A DNA stretch of 64,000 nt, taken from the NCBI GenBank assembly GCA_017654935.2, contig CM065695.1, forward strand, positions 23,402,812-23,466,811, given 5' to 3'. The notes beneath the pieces are model-generated. The model searched no databases and was not told where the DNA came from. It saw only the letters and a list, made by a program, of their open reading frames with translations. Both the position numbers and the translations under genes were made by a program. The DNA comes from Phymorhynchus buccinoides. Its lineage: Eukaryota > Mollusca > Gastropoda > Neogastropoda > Raphitomidae. Of this stretch, positions 33,498 to 44,815 are shown one piece after another (position 1 is the first letter of the stretch; every line of letters starts with the position of its first letter).

Positions 33498-34633
33498 AGA
33501 GTGGAAATGTCATCTGGTTAGTAGACAGTTGAAGTGTCATTAGAAATTGGTTTCCAATAAAACTTTCAAAAAACAGGTAACTTGATAAAAGCACAGATTA
33601 AGAGTCAATTTAGAAACGACAGGCTTCGATAAAACTTTTATCAACAGAGTTTGATTAAAGTTACTTCAGAGTTAAAATGTCAAATTATAAATCACTTAGT
33701 AAGCCTTAGTAAACACACATGTATGAGTGCATATTTGTTAATCAGTCATTCAGTGATATAGCGACTTGTGTTCAAGGACTAAAGAAATGTAATACAATTT
33801 TTTTTTTATAAACAATCTCTTGTATGGGTTATTATCCATGAAGTAGCTTTGACACTGTACATGTGCCATCAAAAGATGAACTTTGTAAAATGTTCATCAT
33901 TCAGCTCCTGAATAAAGTCAGATGTGTGACTGTGAGTGTGTGTGACTGTGAGTGTGTATGTGCGCGTGCGCGCGTGTGTGCGTACATGTCTCAGGTATGT
34001 GTATGTATGTCCAAGTATGTGTGTCGATCTGTGTTTGTGTGTATGCGCATGCGTTCGTGTGCATGCGCGTGTGTGCATAAAAGCATCAATGTGTGTGTGT
34101 GTGCGTGTGCATCACAGGGCTTGTGTCTTTGTGTACGTGCGCTCGTGTGTGCTTAACGAAGAAGGGTTAAGGTAGTGGGGATTTCAAAGGGTTAACAGGT
34201 GTGGTTTTTTACACAAGTACGAGAACACGCCATCATCATGTTACGTATGTAACTGATCCGAACAACTGGGGAACGTGAGCCCACCAAAACCCCACGCACA
34301 TGCCATGGCAGCTTACACCCGCAGAACGAGCAGCTTCTGTTCCTTATTTTGACCCAACTTAACCAAATCCGTGCCCTTCCACTGCTCTACCCCTCCCCCC
34401 TAATCACACACTCCCTCTACTGCCTTAATTCAACTTTTCCCCCAACCCTTCCGGTCCCGTTGGCTATGATACTAGCACCATAGGAAATCAATAGACCGTC
34501 TGAAATGTAAGAAGAGCAAGCACTGAGGCATGTTGAATGCATTTCTTTTGTTGCGTGGAAGGTGCAGGTTATGGGAGATCCGTGTATGTGTGTCAAAAAT
34601 ACAGAGCAACGTGTATGTGTCACTGTGTCATGC

Positions 34634-34655
34634 GTGTGTGTGTGTACTGTGTGCG

Positions 34656-34741
<86 letters not shown>
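34634..34741. repeat. (GT)n then (GA)n microsatellite
   Basis: Bases 34659-34741 are an almost pure (ga)n run of about 83 bp. The Arg-Glu open frames here are artefacts. Confidence 0.95.
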
Positions 34742-34743
<2 letters not shown>

Positions 34744-34940
34744 TCGAATGTTTATTGAGGATAACTAAATAAGCACAAAATATGGCTTTTTTTCATCAGG
34801 TCCTCGTACAAAGCAAGCAAGCAAACATAAATTAAACGATAAACAACCACACAAATAAACTACAATCAAAACAGACAAAAGAAATCAGAAACATGCAAGG
34901 GGAAAAAAAAAGGAAAAAAAATACAAATTATATATATATA

Positions 34941-35154
34941 GGGGAAGACGGGGTAAAAAGCGCATGGGCGGGTAAGAAGCCCACCCCAATTATCTCATGA
35001 AATGAAGCCAATTTCAGTCTCATTTTGCCCATGAGACGAGCGTTAATGTCTAGCATTCGTCTCATGGGCAAATTTGACTGAAATTTTCTTTATTTCATGA
35101 GATAATTGGGGTGGGCTTCTTACCCGCCCATGCGCTTTTTACCCCGTCTTCCCC
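34941..35154. mobile_element. 214-bp foldback MITE (GGGGAAGACGGGG), TA flanks, copy 1
   Basis: It is almost fully palindromic: ggggaagacggggtaaaaag ... ctttttaccccgtcttcccc, arms about 100 bp around a short centre. TA on both sides suggests a Tc1/mariner-type target (inference). The copy at 43615-43828 has the same length and differs at only a few positions. Intergenic. Confidence 0.9.
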
Positions 35155-35449
35155 TATATGCACACATACACACACGCGCACACACATACACACGCACGCA
35201 CGCACGCGCGCACACACACACACTCACACATACACATTTTTATCCACATGTTATCTCATAACATGACATTCAATAGGGTAATAATAATTACCAATCAATA
35301 GGGAAAGAAAATATCAGAATTTAAACGCATAAAATAAAAATAATTTGTCCTCCCGCGTTTAAACATAAATTCATTGGATGCAAGTGATTTATATATTGGA
35401 AGGGAATAATTTTTACATTATGCGGAGGAAACAACATGGCGTACATATA

Positions 35450-37327
35450 GGTGATTTATAAACATTCTGCTAAGTATTTATTATATGATTTTTTGAAAGA
35501 CGCCAAGGTGCTCTTGTTTTTAATATATGCAGGCATCTCATTCCATAGTTTTGCTCCTGAGTATGTTAGGGATGACATGAAAAGATCTGTTCTTGGACGA
35601 GGAATGAATATTAGACTTTTATTACGAGCATTACCGATTTGGAATTTTTCACAGAGATAGGGAGGCGCCAGGTTATTCGTTATCTTAAACATAAGCACGG
35701 CCTTATTAAGACGACATCTTAAGCTGAAAGGGAGAATGCTTAATGTTTTATAGTCAGTGGTTTGCAGAGATGATGATTTAAGTAGTATAATTTTGATTGC
35801 ACGTCTATAGAGAGTTTATAGTGGTTTTAAACAGTTCTTACTAGCCAAATCACAAGTTGTAGAAGCGTAGTCAATATCTGGTTGGATGTACGCATGAAAG
35901 AACAATTTTCGGGTGTGCTGATCGAGGAAGTGTTTTATTCTGTTTAACTGAAATATTTTTTTGGATAATTTACGTGTAAGAATGGAAACGTGAAAAGACC
36001 AGGTCAGATTGTTATGAATACCAAGGCCAAGTACTTTATGAGAATCAACTTCTTCCAAAGTATTATCATTCATTTTTACTTTTATTAAATCAGTTTTAAT
36101 ATTTTGACGCTTTTGTCTCGTGGTTATTAACATAAGTTTGGATTTCAGAGGGTGCAAGGCCATGTGATTAAATTATGTCCATGTTGCTACCTTGCTTAAG
36201 TCATTTTGTAAGTCAGTTAAAACTAAATTTGCATTCTTGTTTTCATTATGTAAGGTTGTATCATCAGCAAAAAGTTCACAAAGGGATGATGTGTATAAAG
36301 GGAGGTCATTGATATATACTGAAAATAAAGTGGGGCCCAGCACAGACCCCTGTGGCACTCCACATTTGACTGTCATAAAAGAGGAAGATTTGCCATCTTG
36401 CAAAACAGTCTGGCGTCTGTTTGTCAGAAAAGAAGATATAAGGTTGACTGATGTTTGTGATAGACCATACAGTGTAAGTTTTCTTAAGAGAAGATTATGA
36501 TCAATAGTGTCAAATGCTTTCGCAAAATCTATAAAAATAGCCCCTGTGAATAAATCATTATTAATATTTAAGTGCCATTGCTCTATAAGATTGGTGAGTG
36601 CTGTATAACAAGAATGATGCTTCCTAAAACCACTTTGGTTTGGGTGAAATAAATCATATATTCTAAAGTGTGTTTGAATCATTTGTTTTAAATGCTTTTC
36701 AAGAAGTTTAGAAATACTAGATAAAAGTGATATGGGTCTATAATTTGAGGCACAATTCCTATCACCAGATTTAAAGTAGGGCAACACCCTGGCGTCTTTC
36801 AAGGGTTGTGGATAGTGGACTTTTTCAATGCAAAGGTTATAGATGTATGTCAGATGTTCAGAAATGATTGGTGCAGCATGTTTCAAGATTCGATTATCTA
36901 AATTGTCTAGTCCTCGAGATTTAAATCGATTTAATAAACACAATTCTGAGAAAACTTCATGTACACTAATATAATTAAAGTTAAGATTGGTTTTAATGTC
37001 TTTTGAGTCACAGAAATCTATTAACTTTCGCAAATTATTCTGTTGTGTGTTATCTACTTCAACAAGTTTGTCTGCAACTGTTGAAAAGTGTTTGTTAAAA
37101 TCTTCAGCCGTTAAATCTGTTGATGAGCTATTCATAGACTTTGAGCTTTTACCAGATAACTGATTTATAGCTTTCCATATAGATTTTGTATCATGTTTAG
37201 ATGAAATAAGTTCACTAAAGTGTTTCTTACTGGCCATCCGTTTCATCGTTGTTATTGTATTTCGTTGCTTTTTAAATTCTTCATCTTTTCCTGTTGATTG
37301 AAGTAATTTTTCTCGATTATTAATAGC

Positions 37328-37330
<3 letters not shown>
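35450..37330 (-). mobile_element. Non-LTR retrotransposon, 5'-truncated, with decayed reverse transcriptase
   Basis: The minus-strand frame from about 37330 down to 36173 carries reverse transcriptase motifs in order: QSGFRKHHSC, IFIDFAKAFDTIDH, a PQGSVLGP block and an F-ADD catalytic box (LFADDTTL). After a TAA at about 36173 the same frame resumes (35819-36163), meets a second stop at about 35816, and continues to about 35456 through a typical LINE C-terminal segment (LAPPYL, LWNEMP, FKKSYNKYL). The endonuclease half is absent and the 5' end abuts a (GA)n(G)n tract. It is best placed in the Jockey/CR1 group and is inactive as it stands. Confidence 0.9.
36173..37330 (-). pseudogene. Reverse transcriptase domain of the truncated LINE
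   Basis: This is the longest intact part of the retrotransposon frame, about 385 codons from the 5' truncation point to the first in-frame stop. It covers the fingers and palm with both catalytic motifs (FIDFAKAFDTIDH; LFADDTTL). No in-frame upstream endonuclease exists. Any Met upstream of about 37330 belongs to microsatellite DNA, not to the element. Confidence 0.85.
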
Positions 37331-37370
<40 letters not shown>

Positions 37371-37740
37371 GGGGGGGAATTGCACGTTTGTGCTTGTGCA
37401 AAGTGCAGGGAGCTGCATTGTTTGTGTGCAGTGTGTGCATGCATGTGTGTGTGTGTTGAGTGTGTGTGTGTGTGTGTGTATAGTGAATGCATATTTGAGT
37501 GCACATCTTTGTGTGTTTATGTGTGCACTTGAATGTGTTCTCAAGTACTTGACTGCGCATGTGTGCGATGTGTGAGTACTGTGTGTGAGTGCATGTATGT
37601 GTGTGTGTGCGAGTACGCATACATGTGTTTGTGTGTTTGTGTGCTTGTATCTTGTGTGTGCAAATGAGTGCGTTTGCTAGTACTTGTATGCATGTGCAAA
37701 TGTGTGTGATGTGCGTGCATCTGACACGAATCGCTGTTAC
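37330..37740. repeat. (GA)n, (G)n and GT-rich microsatellite cluster upstream of the LINE
   Basis: (ga)n at 37331-37360, a G run to 37377, then irregular tgtgtg/tgcatg repeats to about 37720. It marks the 5' truncation point of the minus-strand LINE. Confidence 0.88.
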
Positions 37741-38691
37741 ATAACTTTTCAACTATAGCGATTGCGTATTGATGGCAATGCCCTCACAGGCACTCACAAC
37801 TGATTCTGCACATAAATTATTGTTCTGTGCCATTAGGGCCTAGTCTGCCTTGTAAATCAGAAATGTTTGAACTTCCGCTGGTAATTGAAACCACCTTCTC
37901 TTGAGCTCTAACAGTAACGCAGAGTTAGCATGCACAGTTCAAATGTGTGGTGTGCTGTTCTGATTCGCAATGTTACCTAAGTGTGTAATCTTTGTAAAGA
38001 ATGTCATGCTAGTGCAGAATATCACCTTGATACAGACGTTCATGTTGACACAACACGTTACACACACATGCACATCCTCAATAAAGATCATTTTGACTCG
38101 ACATGCGCATCCACACACACACTGAAATGGATTAGTTGTACAACCAAAACAAATGGTGATGCTTGTGGATAGAAAACTATTCATGCGATTAACACCCCCA
38201 TCCCCCCACCCCAAATATGTGAGCATGCATGCGCGCGCACACACACACACACACTCTCCCTCCTTTAATTTTTTTTTTTATAATCCAGAACTCTTTCTTG
38301 ACTTGATATCATCTGAATGTAGAGTAAGGTTTGACAAATGGACATAAATCGATTGAATATGAAAGAAATACATTTTACAAAGTTGCAAATAAATGAATTA
38401 TCAGCATGTTTATTTTCTTTAAATTAAAATGCACACGATGAAAGTGACCACCGTTACGTTTATTACGCCTTTACAGACACTGATCATATTATAATACATA
38501 TGAATAGTGGGGTCTATTTATATCACAATGTTAATCATAACTTTCCAGAAACTCATCACATCATAAATTATATTTGTATAACATAGAGATGTATAATAAA
38601 TATAATGTACATACTTCCACACCTTTTGTTTTAAACAGGACATTTGAAAGACTTAAGATTCAGATTACAATGATTTTTAAAATCCTTTTAA

Positions 38692-38928
38692 CCCTTTCAC
38701 CGCCAATGTCGCATTTATGCACCACAATGGTTTAACACCCATGTTACTAAAAGGCCTCAAATCAGGACCTGTTATCACAAGACCCCATTTTCTTAATGTT
38801 GGGAGGTAAGTACAGGCCTAATGTTATATATGTCACAGAGGAATTCCCAATATTGCAGGTAATTTGTTTTCTCCATCCAGTTAACAATAATGGTATTTTT
38901 TGTTCAAAAATGGCTGGCAGCGAAAGGG
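38692..38928. mobile_element. MITE with CCCTTTCACCGCCA inverted termini, copy 2, TTAA on both sides
   Basis: It is flanked by TTAA at 38688-38691 and 38929-38932. It shares the internal text atgtcgcatttatgcaccac and caaatcaggacctgttatc with the copy at 2823-3073. No coding capacity. It is intergenic, between GLG1 and NUDT19. Confidence 0.85.
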
Positions 38929-39228
38929 TTAATGCATGGAAGAGATACATGTCACTGTAAGTGTAAAACAACCTGAAGGAGCACAACTTTTTTTTTTAAA
39001 GAAAATTATTTTTCCATCTTCCTCCCATTTTCCCTTCAATAGAAGACCATGTCGTTTCACTAAATTTGGGTCTAAGGCTGCGCAGGAGACTAATTGTGGT
39101 GGGTTTTTTGTTTTTTGTTTTTAATTGACAGAGTAAAACACCAACACAAGCATCTCCTCTTCCTTAATTATATGTCACTTACTCCATTCGATCTTGGATC
39201 CTTGTTTTTTTTCCTTCTTCTTCTGATT

Positions 39229-39540
39229 CACAGGCCATATGGCCATAATGGGTAAGGTACGTATATGTCTGTTTTTCAGTTTTCACTGGTTTTCCCGTTG
39301 CGTACAGCCAACACATTCCGATTTCAGAGGAGCTCAAAGGAGAAAAATTATTTGGAAGATTTTTTTGATTTTTTAAAGCAGGAGAATGGGCCTATAAGTC
39401 AGAAAGATAGTAGATGATAGAAAGCCGAAATGGAAAAGCAGAGTCAAAGAGAGTGGCAGATTAGAGGAAGTCACAAGCACAGAACTTCAAGAAGGTGGGG
39501 GAACTATTTTTACGAAAGACCCCCCCCCCCCCCCCTGGGG
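39229..39540 (-). mobile_element. Composite dispersed repeat, reverse copy
   Basis: ggccatatggccataatggg ... ttttcagttttcactggttt is the reverse of the 26945 element. It continues into cagaaagatagtagatgata ... cacaagcacagaacttcaag ... gggggaactattttta, which recurs at 14800-14930 and, reversed, at 26590-26730 and 44320-44390. So these pieces belong to one longer element. Confidence 0.65.
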
Positions 39541-40024
39541 ACTGTTTTTTCCTTTCCTTCCAGCCTGTTAAAAGAAGTCATCTAGTCCTTTTACCTTCCC
39601 CCCCTCCCAACACTTCTACCTCAAACATTCTGGAACCTTTTGCTTTAACTTCATTTATCATCTTAAAACTTAAGCTTTCACACCCCCCTCTCACCTCCAT
39701 CTATCTATCTCTCTTCTTTAATTAACATGGAAACCTGTGTTTTTTTCTTTACTTTTAATCTGTTCAATCTTTTGGCCCTCCTCCATCTTTAACGCTCCCA
39801 CCCTCTCCCTTAGGCTCTGTGCACATTTACGAAAACTTCCGCACAGAAACCCATCCGCAAATAAAGTAACACAAAGTAAGAAATATGCGGATGAGCTTGC
39901 ACATGTAATGCGCACACTCCTCCCACAATTCTCACTTCCAGAATGTGTTTTTATGGATTGCGGATGGGTTTCCATATGAAATTTTTTTGCAACTGTGCAC
40001 ACAGCCTTACTCTTTCTTATTTAA

Positions 40025-40184
40025 CCTCTTCAGTGCCGATGACATATATATACGTCCTCTGTAGCGCTTCAGCACTTGCCACCGACGTATATATACGTCG
40101 CCGCTAAGTAGCGATTTTGCCGCGTTAAAAAATTGCGCTGCAAACCGGAGATGCATGCGCAACTAATAGGCGGCACTGAAGGGG
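40025..40184. mobile_element. MITE with CCTCTTCAGTGCC termini, TTAA flanks, copy 1
   Basis: TTAA at 40021-40024 and 40185-40188 brackets cctcttcagtgccgatgac ... taggcggcactgaagggg. Inside are two copies of a tatatatacgtc motif facing each other (gacatatatatacgtcct, gacgtatatatacgtcgc). The homologue is at 57177-57339. Confidence 0.85.
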
Positions 40185-40536
40185 TTAACTCTTTCTCGCC
40201 CTCTTCCCAGCCCAACAGTGTCTACTCTCAGTCTCAAACAGTCAATCTCAAGCGTACCACTACAAGTACTCCTCACTGTCGAACCCACCACCATGGAGTA
40301 AAACATGATCTCCAGAGATTTTGTTCTTTGCATTTGCTTTGACTTTCTCCAGAGGAAATGTTCTTTGAAACCGCACTTCGTTATTTGTTCTCAAATGAAA
40401 TGCTTAGGCAATGTGGCAGCACCGCAATACTGTCCGTTGCCCACTTTCTAACACACCACTAACGCCTAACCATCTAATGCCCCACTCTGTATGCCCCAGA
40501 CCCTCCCCTCCATCTCATCCCCCACCCCCTCCCTCT

Positions 40537-42933
40537 CTACGGCAACACAGGGCCGACTTGACCGTAGGGCAGTTCCTTCAGGTTGTACTGCAGCTGGTAC
40601 TGCGGGGGGCTCTTGACGGAGGGGCCGCCCCCTGGGGGTATTGTGGCCACCGCCCGGTGCAGCCGGCTGGACTTTTCCATCAGCTCCTGCAGAGTTTCCT
40701 CCCTGTGCAGCAAGGGGCTCTCCCCTTCAAAGTCCGGCTTGGTCGGGTACAGCGAGTCTCCTGCGCAGAAAACGGATCAGACCCAGGGACCATTTAACAT
40801 CACACTACTGAGGTTCTTTGGTTTGCAGATTCAATGGCAAGAGAAAAAAAAGGGAAAAGATTTAATGGCAGAATGACAGACCAGTATAACTTTTTTTTTT
40901 AAATGTGCAGTTGAACAAAAAGAGGCTTGAAGTTTTAAACATTTGTTCAAAACTAACATATCAACATATCTGTAGCTGAAAATGGTTTGAGATAGATGCT
41001 GTTCACAAAATTCTTGTAATGCACAATGAACAATGAAATTCAATTAATTGATCTAAATGACCTGTTGTTTAACGTCCTCAACCAAGTGGAAAGCTTGCCC
41101 TTTTTACATGCTTGAAATTATACACCCAATGTTTCAAGTTCAAAGGCCAGCGATGTCTGCATGGAAAGCTAAACTGTGGTTTGTATTTTAAAAAGAGAAA
41201 CATAATTGAAAAGCTGTTTTTCTCAGTGTAAGGAGAAGTAAAATTGCATTACCCAATCTCTTGCTCATGACACTTGCTAAAGATATACAAGATAAGACAG
41301 CCCCCTTTCTTTTTTTAGTTTTAGTTAGTTTTACCCATCCCCTCTCTCACCAGGGAAGGTGAAGATGATGGCGTCGGCACACTGGATCCTGACAGGCATC
41401 CATCGGTCCAGGGGCTGGCCCACACGGCTCTGGCAGAACTGCAGCAGGTCCTTCATGGAGCTGAAGTTCACCAGGCGGCACGCCTCGTACAGCTGAGGGG
41501 GGGCCAGCTGCACGCGACTCCCGGCGTAGTCCTCCATCATGCGCCGGGGCCTGGCCCACTGGTTTAGAAAAGAAAAAGATGGCAAGTGATATACACACAG
41601 TCTCAGTTGTGTAAAACTACAATGTCATTTATCTTCTTTTTAAAAAAAATGGCCTTACTAGGAGTATGCTTGTAAGGTTTGCTGTTTAGTTGAACCGTGA
41701 CAATGAACATTATGGGTGTGACACTGGTGACGTAGCGGTGTCCATTTTAATTATGATTGCATCACTAACATAAACAAAAGCATTGTATTTATTTAAATCA
41801 ATTTCATCATTCAGGTCAAAGTACATTTGCCTAAGACATCATAAGGACCAACTTTATTCAGACTAGACCATTCCTAACATGATCTAGTGACTAATCGGTA
41901 GTTTAAGTCGTGGCAATTGGAACACATTGTTGATAAAAGGACCTGGATTAAGCTTGGTCTTCTTTCCAGTTGTAATGCTCTCCTAATCTAAGATACATTT
42001 ATATGAAAACGAAAACGGTTCAAGAAGCAGAACAGACACCTACAGCACAATATTACTCATTTATTATTATTAGTTTATTACAGAAGACAGATTTGCATGC
42101 ACATTAAAAAAAAAAATCACTCAAAGACAAAAATAAAAGAACAGAAAGACAGATAAAACAGAATGTAAAATGATCATTATTAAACATACCACTGACTGGA
42201 CAAGTTCATTGGCATCTTCTGCCACATAAGGTCGCTCTTTGAGGCAGCAGACAAAAAATGCAGCATCAAAACGTTTTCCTGTCTGACTACCTCCAGGGGT
42301 CAGCCAGTTAGACCAGTCATACAGGGACCAGATGTCGGGAACAATGTCATGTTTTCTGCAGAGAGTTTGAAACTCGGCTGGGTTTTTCATCACTTTTTCA
42401 CGCCATTCCTCAAGCTTGGAAATGTGACTGCCTCCGAATGAGAACGCTGATGTTTCTTGCGCATTGTAAGTGAATGCGTACTCTCCACTGTCTCGAGCAA
42501 TCAGAACGCCAGACTCCTCAAACGTTTCTCTGATGGCTGTAATTCTAAAGGCAACCTCACTCGGTAGGGCTGTAAAGTCGGGATCCCTTTTCCGGTAGAA
42601 CATGGGTGCATGTTGTTTCGCTGTCTTTGAAAACCCAAACTTTTGCTCAACCAAGGAAGGTGAAGTGGCACCAAAAACCTCCAGCCAGCTGCGTGAAAAA
42701 TCCGCATTGTCTGCTATTCCACCTGGGAAAACGAACATATCTGGCATGAAGGACGATTTGCCACTTCGCTTCAAAACTAAGACCTCCAAATCTTCTTTTG
42801 CAGGTTTCTGTGTCAACTCTTCTGAGGGAACAACGGTTGATGGAAAATGTTCTCTGAGCGAGGGCTTTTTTCGGCAATGAGCCAGAATCAGTGTGGCTGC
42901 TTCACGCCAATTTTTTAGCACTCCAGCACACAT
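40537..42933 (-). CDS. NUDT19: NUDT19, peroxisomal-type CoA/acyl-CoA Nudix hydrolase
   Basis: Minus-strand coding exons are 42933-42190, 41558-41351 and 40760-40537, with GT-AG borders. The phases close to about 391 residues (human is slightly shorter, as remembered). The Nudix fold shows MPDMFVFPGGIADNADFSRSW and, after the family's long insertion, the catalytic helix AIRETFEESGVLI (REx2EExG). Further conserved blocks are DIWSLYDWSNWLTPGG, RFDAAFFVCCLKE and LAPPQLYEACRLVNFSS. The ATG at 42933-42931 is chosen because the open frame upstream has only GTG at 43002 and a good acceptor (tctaatgttcag) lies nine bases before the ATG. The family cleaves CoA and acyl-CoAs to 3',5'-ADP and phosphopantetheine products. 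The C-terminus (GPVLP) lacks an SKL-type peroxisome signal. Confidence 0.93.
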
Positions 42934-43306
42934 CCTCAATCTCTGAACATTAGAATCAAATAGAAACCAAAACTTGGCTGGCCGAAACAGAAAGTCGGCC
43001 ACTGCACAAAGAAAAGGTCGTTATTCGTCTCGATGAGAGTTGCCTTTCTTGACAGGGGAAGTCATCCTGAGACGCCTTGGCAAGTTTCACAAGAGAACGC
43101 CGTGCACGCGCAACGTGTCTTACAAAGGGGATCTAAGAAACGATTTTTGCAAAACTTGTCTGATTGATTAATTAAAAAAATATTATTTTAACCAAATCTC
43201 TTAATGGGCCAATCAACCAGAAATACATTAAAACCGTGCTGCCATTTTTATTCTCGTTTTTGCAAGAGTTAAAACTGGAAGAAAAAAAGTCAAGTGAAAG
43301 TTTTTT

Positions 43307-43860
43307 GTGTGCAAAGTTTGGAGGAGTGCTTTTCGCAAACGCTGGAGTTTCTTAGACATTTTTTGTTGTTGCCAAATTGCCCGAAGCACTCGCTCTTGTA
43401 AAACTCCCTCCCAACAAAATACTAATATGTTTAAAAATCGTCTGGATACATTACCAAAATTTTTAGAAGTTTTTAGAAGCTATGACTAATAATGATTTAT
43501 GAGGAAAATGTATGCCGCATCAACCTTGACCAAAAAGAAACATTGACCAGAAAAATCATAAAAGACGGGACTGTTTGAAAAAGCTTTACGGCTTGTTTTG
43601 TCCCTACCTACCTAGGGGAAGACGGGGTAAAAAGCGCATGGGCGGGTAAGAAGCCCACCCCAATTATCTCATGAAATGAAGCAAATTTCAGTCTCATTTT
43701 GCCCATGAGACGAGCGTTAATGTCTAGCATTCGTCTCATGGGCAAATTTGACTGAAATTTTCTTTATTTCATGAGATAATTGGGGTGGGCTTCTTACCCG
43801 CCCATGCGCGTTTTACCCCGTCTTCCCCTACCTACCTACCTTGTTAGTTTTGCCAAGTCA
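43307..43860 (+). mobile_element. 3' end of a LINE related to the one at 57955, tail interrupted by a foldback
   Basis: The frame to 43489 ends FKNRLDTLPKF, like the FKNDLDQLK end of the 57955 element. The 3' noncoding part has gggactgtttgaaaaagctt tacggcttgttttgtcccta, matching that element's tail, followed by (tacc)n. The 214-bp foldback sits in this tail. Confidence 0.72.
43615..43828. mobile_element. 214-bp foldback MITE (GGGGAAGACGGGG), TA flanks, copy 2, inside a LINE tail
   Basis: It is nearly identical to 34941-35154. It interrupts a (tacc)n run: tccctacctacc and ta lie on the left, tacctacctacc on the right. That run is the 3' tail of the LINE fragment at 43307-43614, so this insertion is younger than the LINE. 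Confidence 0.9.
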
Positions 43861-44319
43861 GAAAAAACGATTGCTGTTAACAGTTGAATTGCTCCCCACA
43901 TCTTTTTTTAACATGTAAAAATCTTCTTATTTTTTTATAATTGAGATAGCCTAGGCTTCTGACCATGTGTGATTGTCATTGGAAAATGTTCTACAAGTTT
44001 TGAGGGGGAAAAAGTTGAAAGGGTGCGTGCAAAAGTGAAGTAATGAGTCACAAAGAAAAAAAAAGGACTTAACATTTACAAACTTTAAAATCTGAAAACT
44101 CCACAAAGAAAAAAGAAAACGTGTAAAAATAAAATAAAGAAGAAACAGAACCGCAGATAAAATAGGAAGCGATCTGAAAGAAAAAAATGGCAAGCCATAT
44201 TAAGATACTTCCAGAAGTTGTGCAAATTTGTAATAGTATGCACTATCATAAAATAAACCCAAAAACCAACAGCAAAAAGAATGCATGGCTATGCTTTTAT
44301 ATTCCCTCGTGGGGATAGA

Positions 44320-44815
44320 GGAGGATCTTTTAGTACAAATAGTTATCCCACCTCCTGGAAGTTCTGTGCTAGTACTGTCCTCTAATTTATCACTCTTTGA
44401 CCACATTGACATAAGGCTGTCAGACGAATTGACATAAGCTAGAACACCAAGGCTACATCAAAATGTTATGTTCTGCATAGTTATGCTGGGATTGTCTTTA
44501 GCCATGGTAAGCTCCTAGCAAAACAGTCCAAAATCCGCCAGTCGGAGTGTGGCTGCCCACGTGGTGGGGTAATCAAAAACAGTCACACACGTAATGTTCT
44601 CATCCCTAGCTGGTGCATTTGTACCATAGAGTTCAGGTGCTTCGGCTGTTGGGATGATCCCTGGAGTCTTTAAGCCAGGGTATGACAACTCCTCTTTGAT
44701 TCTGCCTTATCCTCTTCTTACTATCATCAACTATTTTTGTTGCCTTACTGGCCCATTTTCCTGCCTTTAAAAAAAAAGAAAGATTCCATATAAATTTCTC
44801 CTTTGTGCTCCTCCG
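44320..44815 (+). repeat. Dispersed repeat, copy 2, leading into the satellite
   Basis: 44405-44690 matches 17300-17605. The flanks (cacctcctggaagttctgtg at 44350; gcccattttcctgcctttaa at 44752) match the composite repeat at 26575-27066. The element then runs directly into the 13-copy array, which suggests the array grew from this element's 3' end. Confidence 0.8.

Larger units (their letters stand above)
29908..34940. other. Intergenic DNA without a supported gene
   Basis: It holds a repeat-like stretch at about 29945-30360 (gtccgtccgtgcgtg, tgaccttgaccttgacc), unidentified GC-richer sequence at 30780-31090, G runs at 31840 and 31980-32018, AT-rich DNA and a GT cluster at 33925-34160. All open frames are short and without recognisable domains. 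Confidence 0.6.
37741..40536. other. Intergenic DNA 3' of NUDT19
   Basis: Apart from the MITEs at 38692 and 40025 and the composite repeat at 39229, I see only AT-rich sequence and a short alternating purine-pyrimidine tract at 38230-38254. No coding evidence. Confidence 0.6.

Noticed and set aside
42934..43002. N-terminal extension of NUDT19 (ADFLFRPAKFWFLFD)
   Set aside because: It opens with GTG, not ATG, and a good splice acceptor (tctaatgttcag) lies just before the first ATG at 42933.
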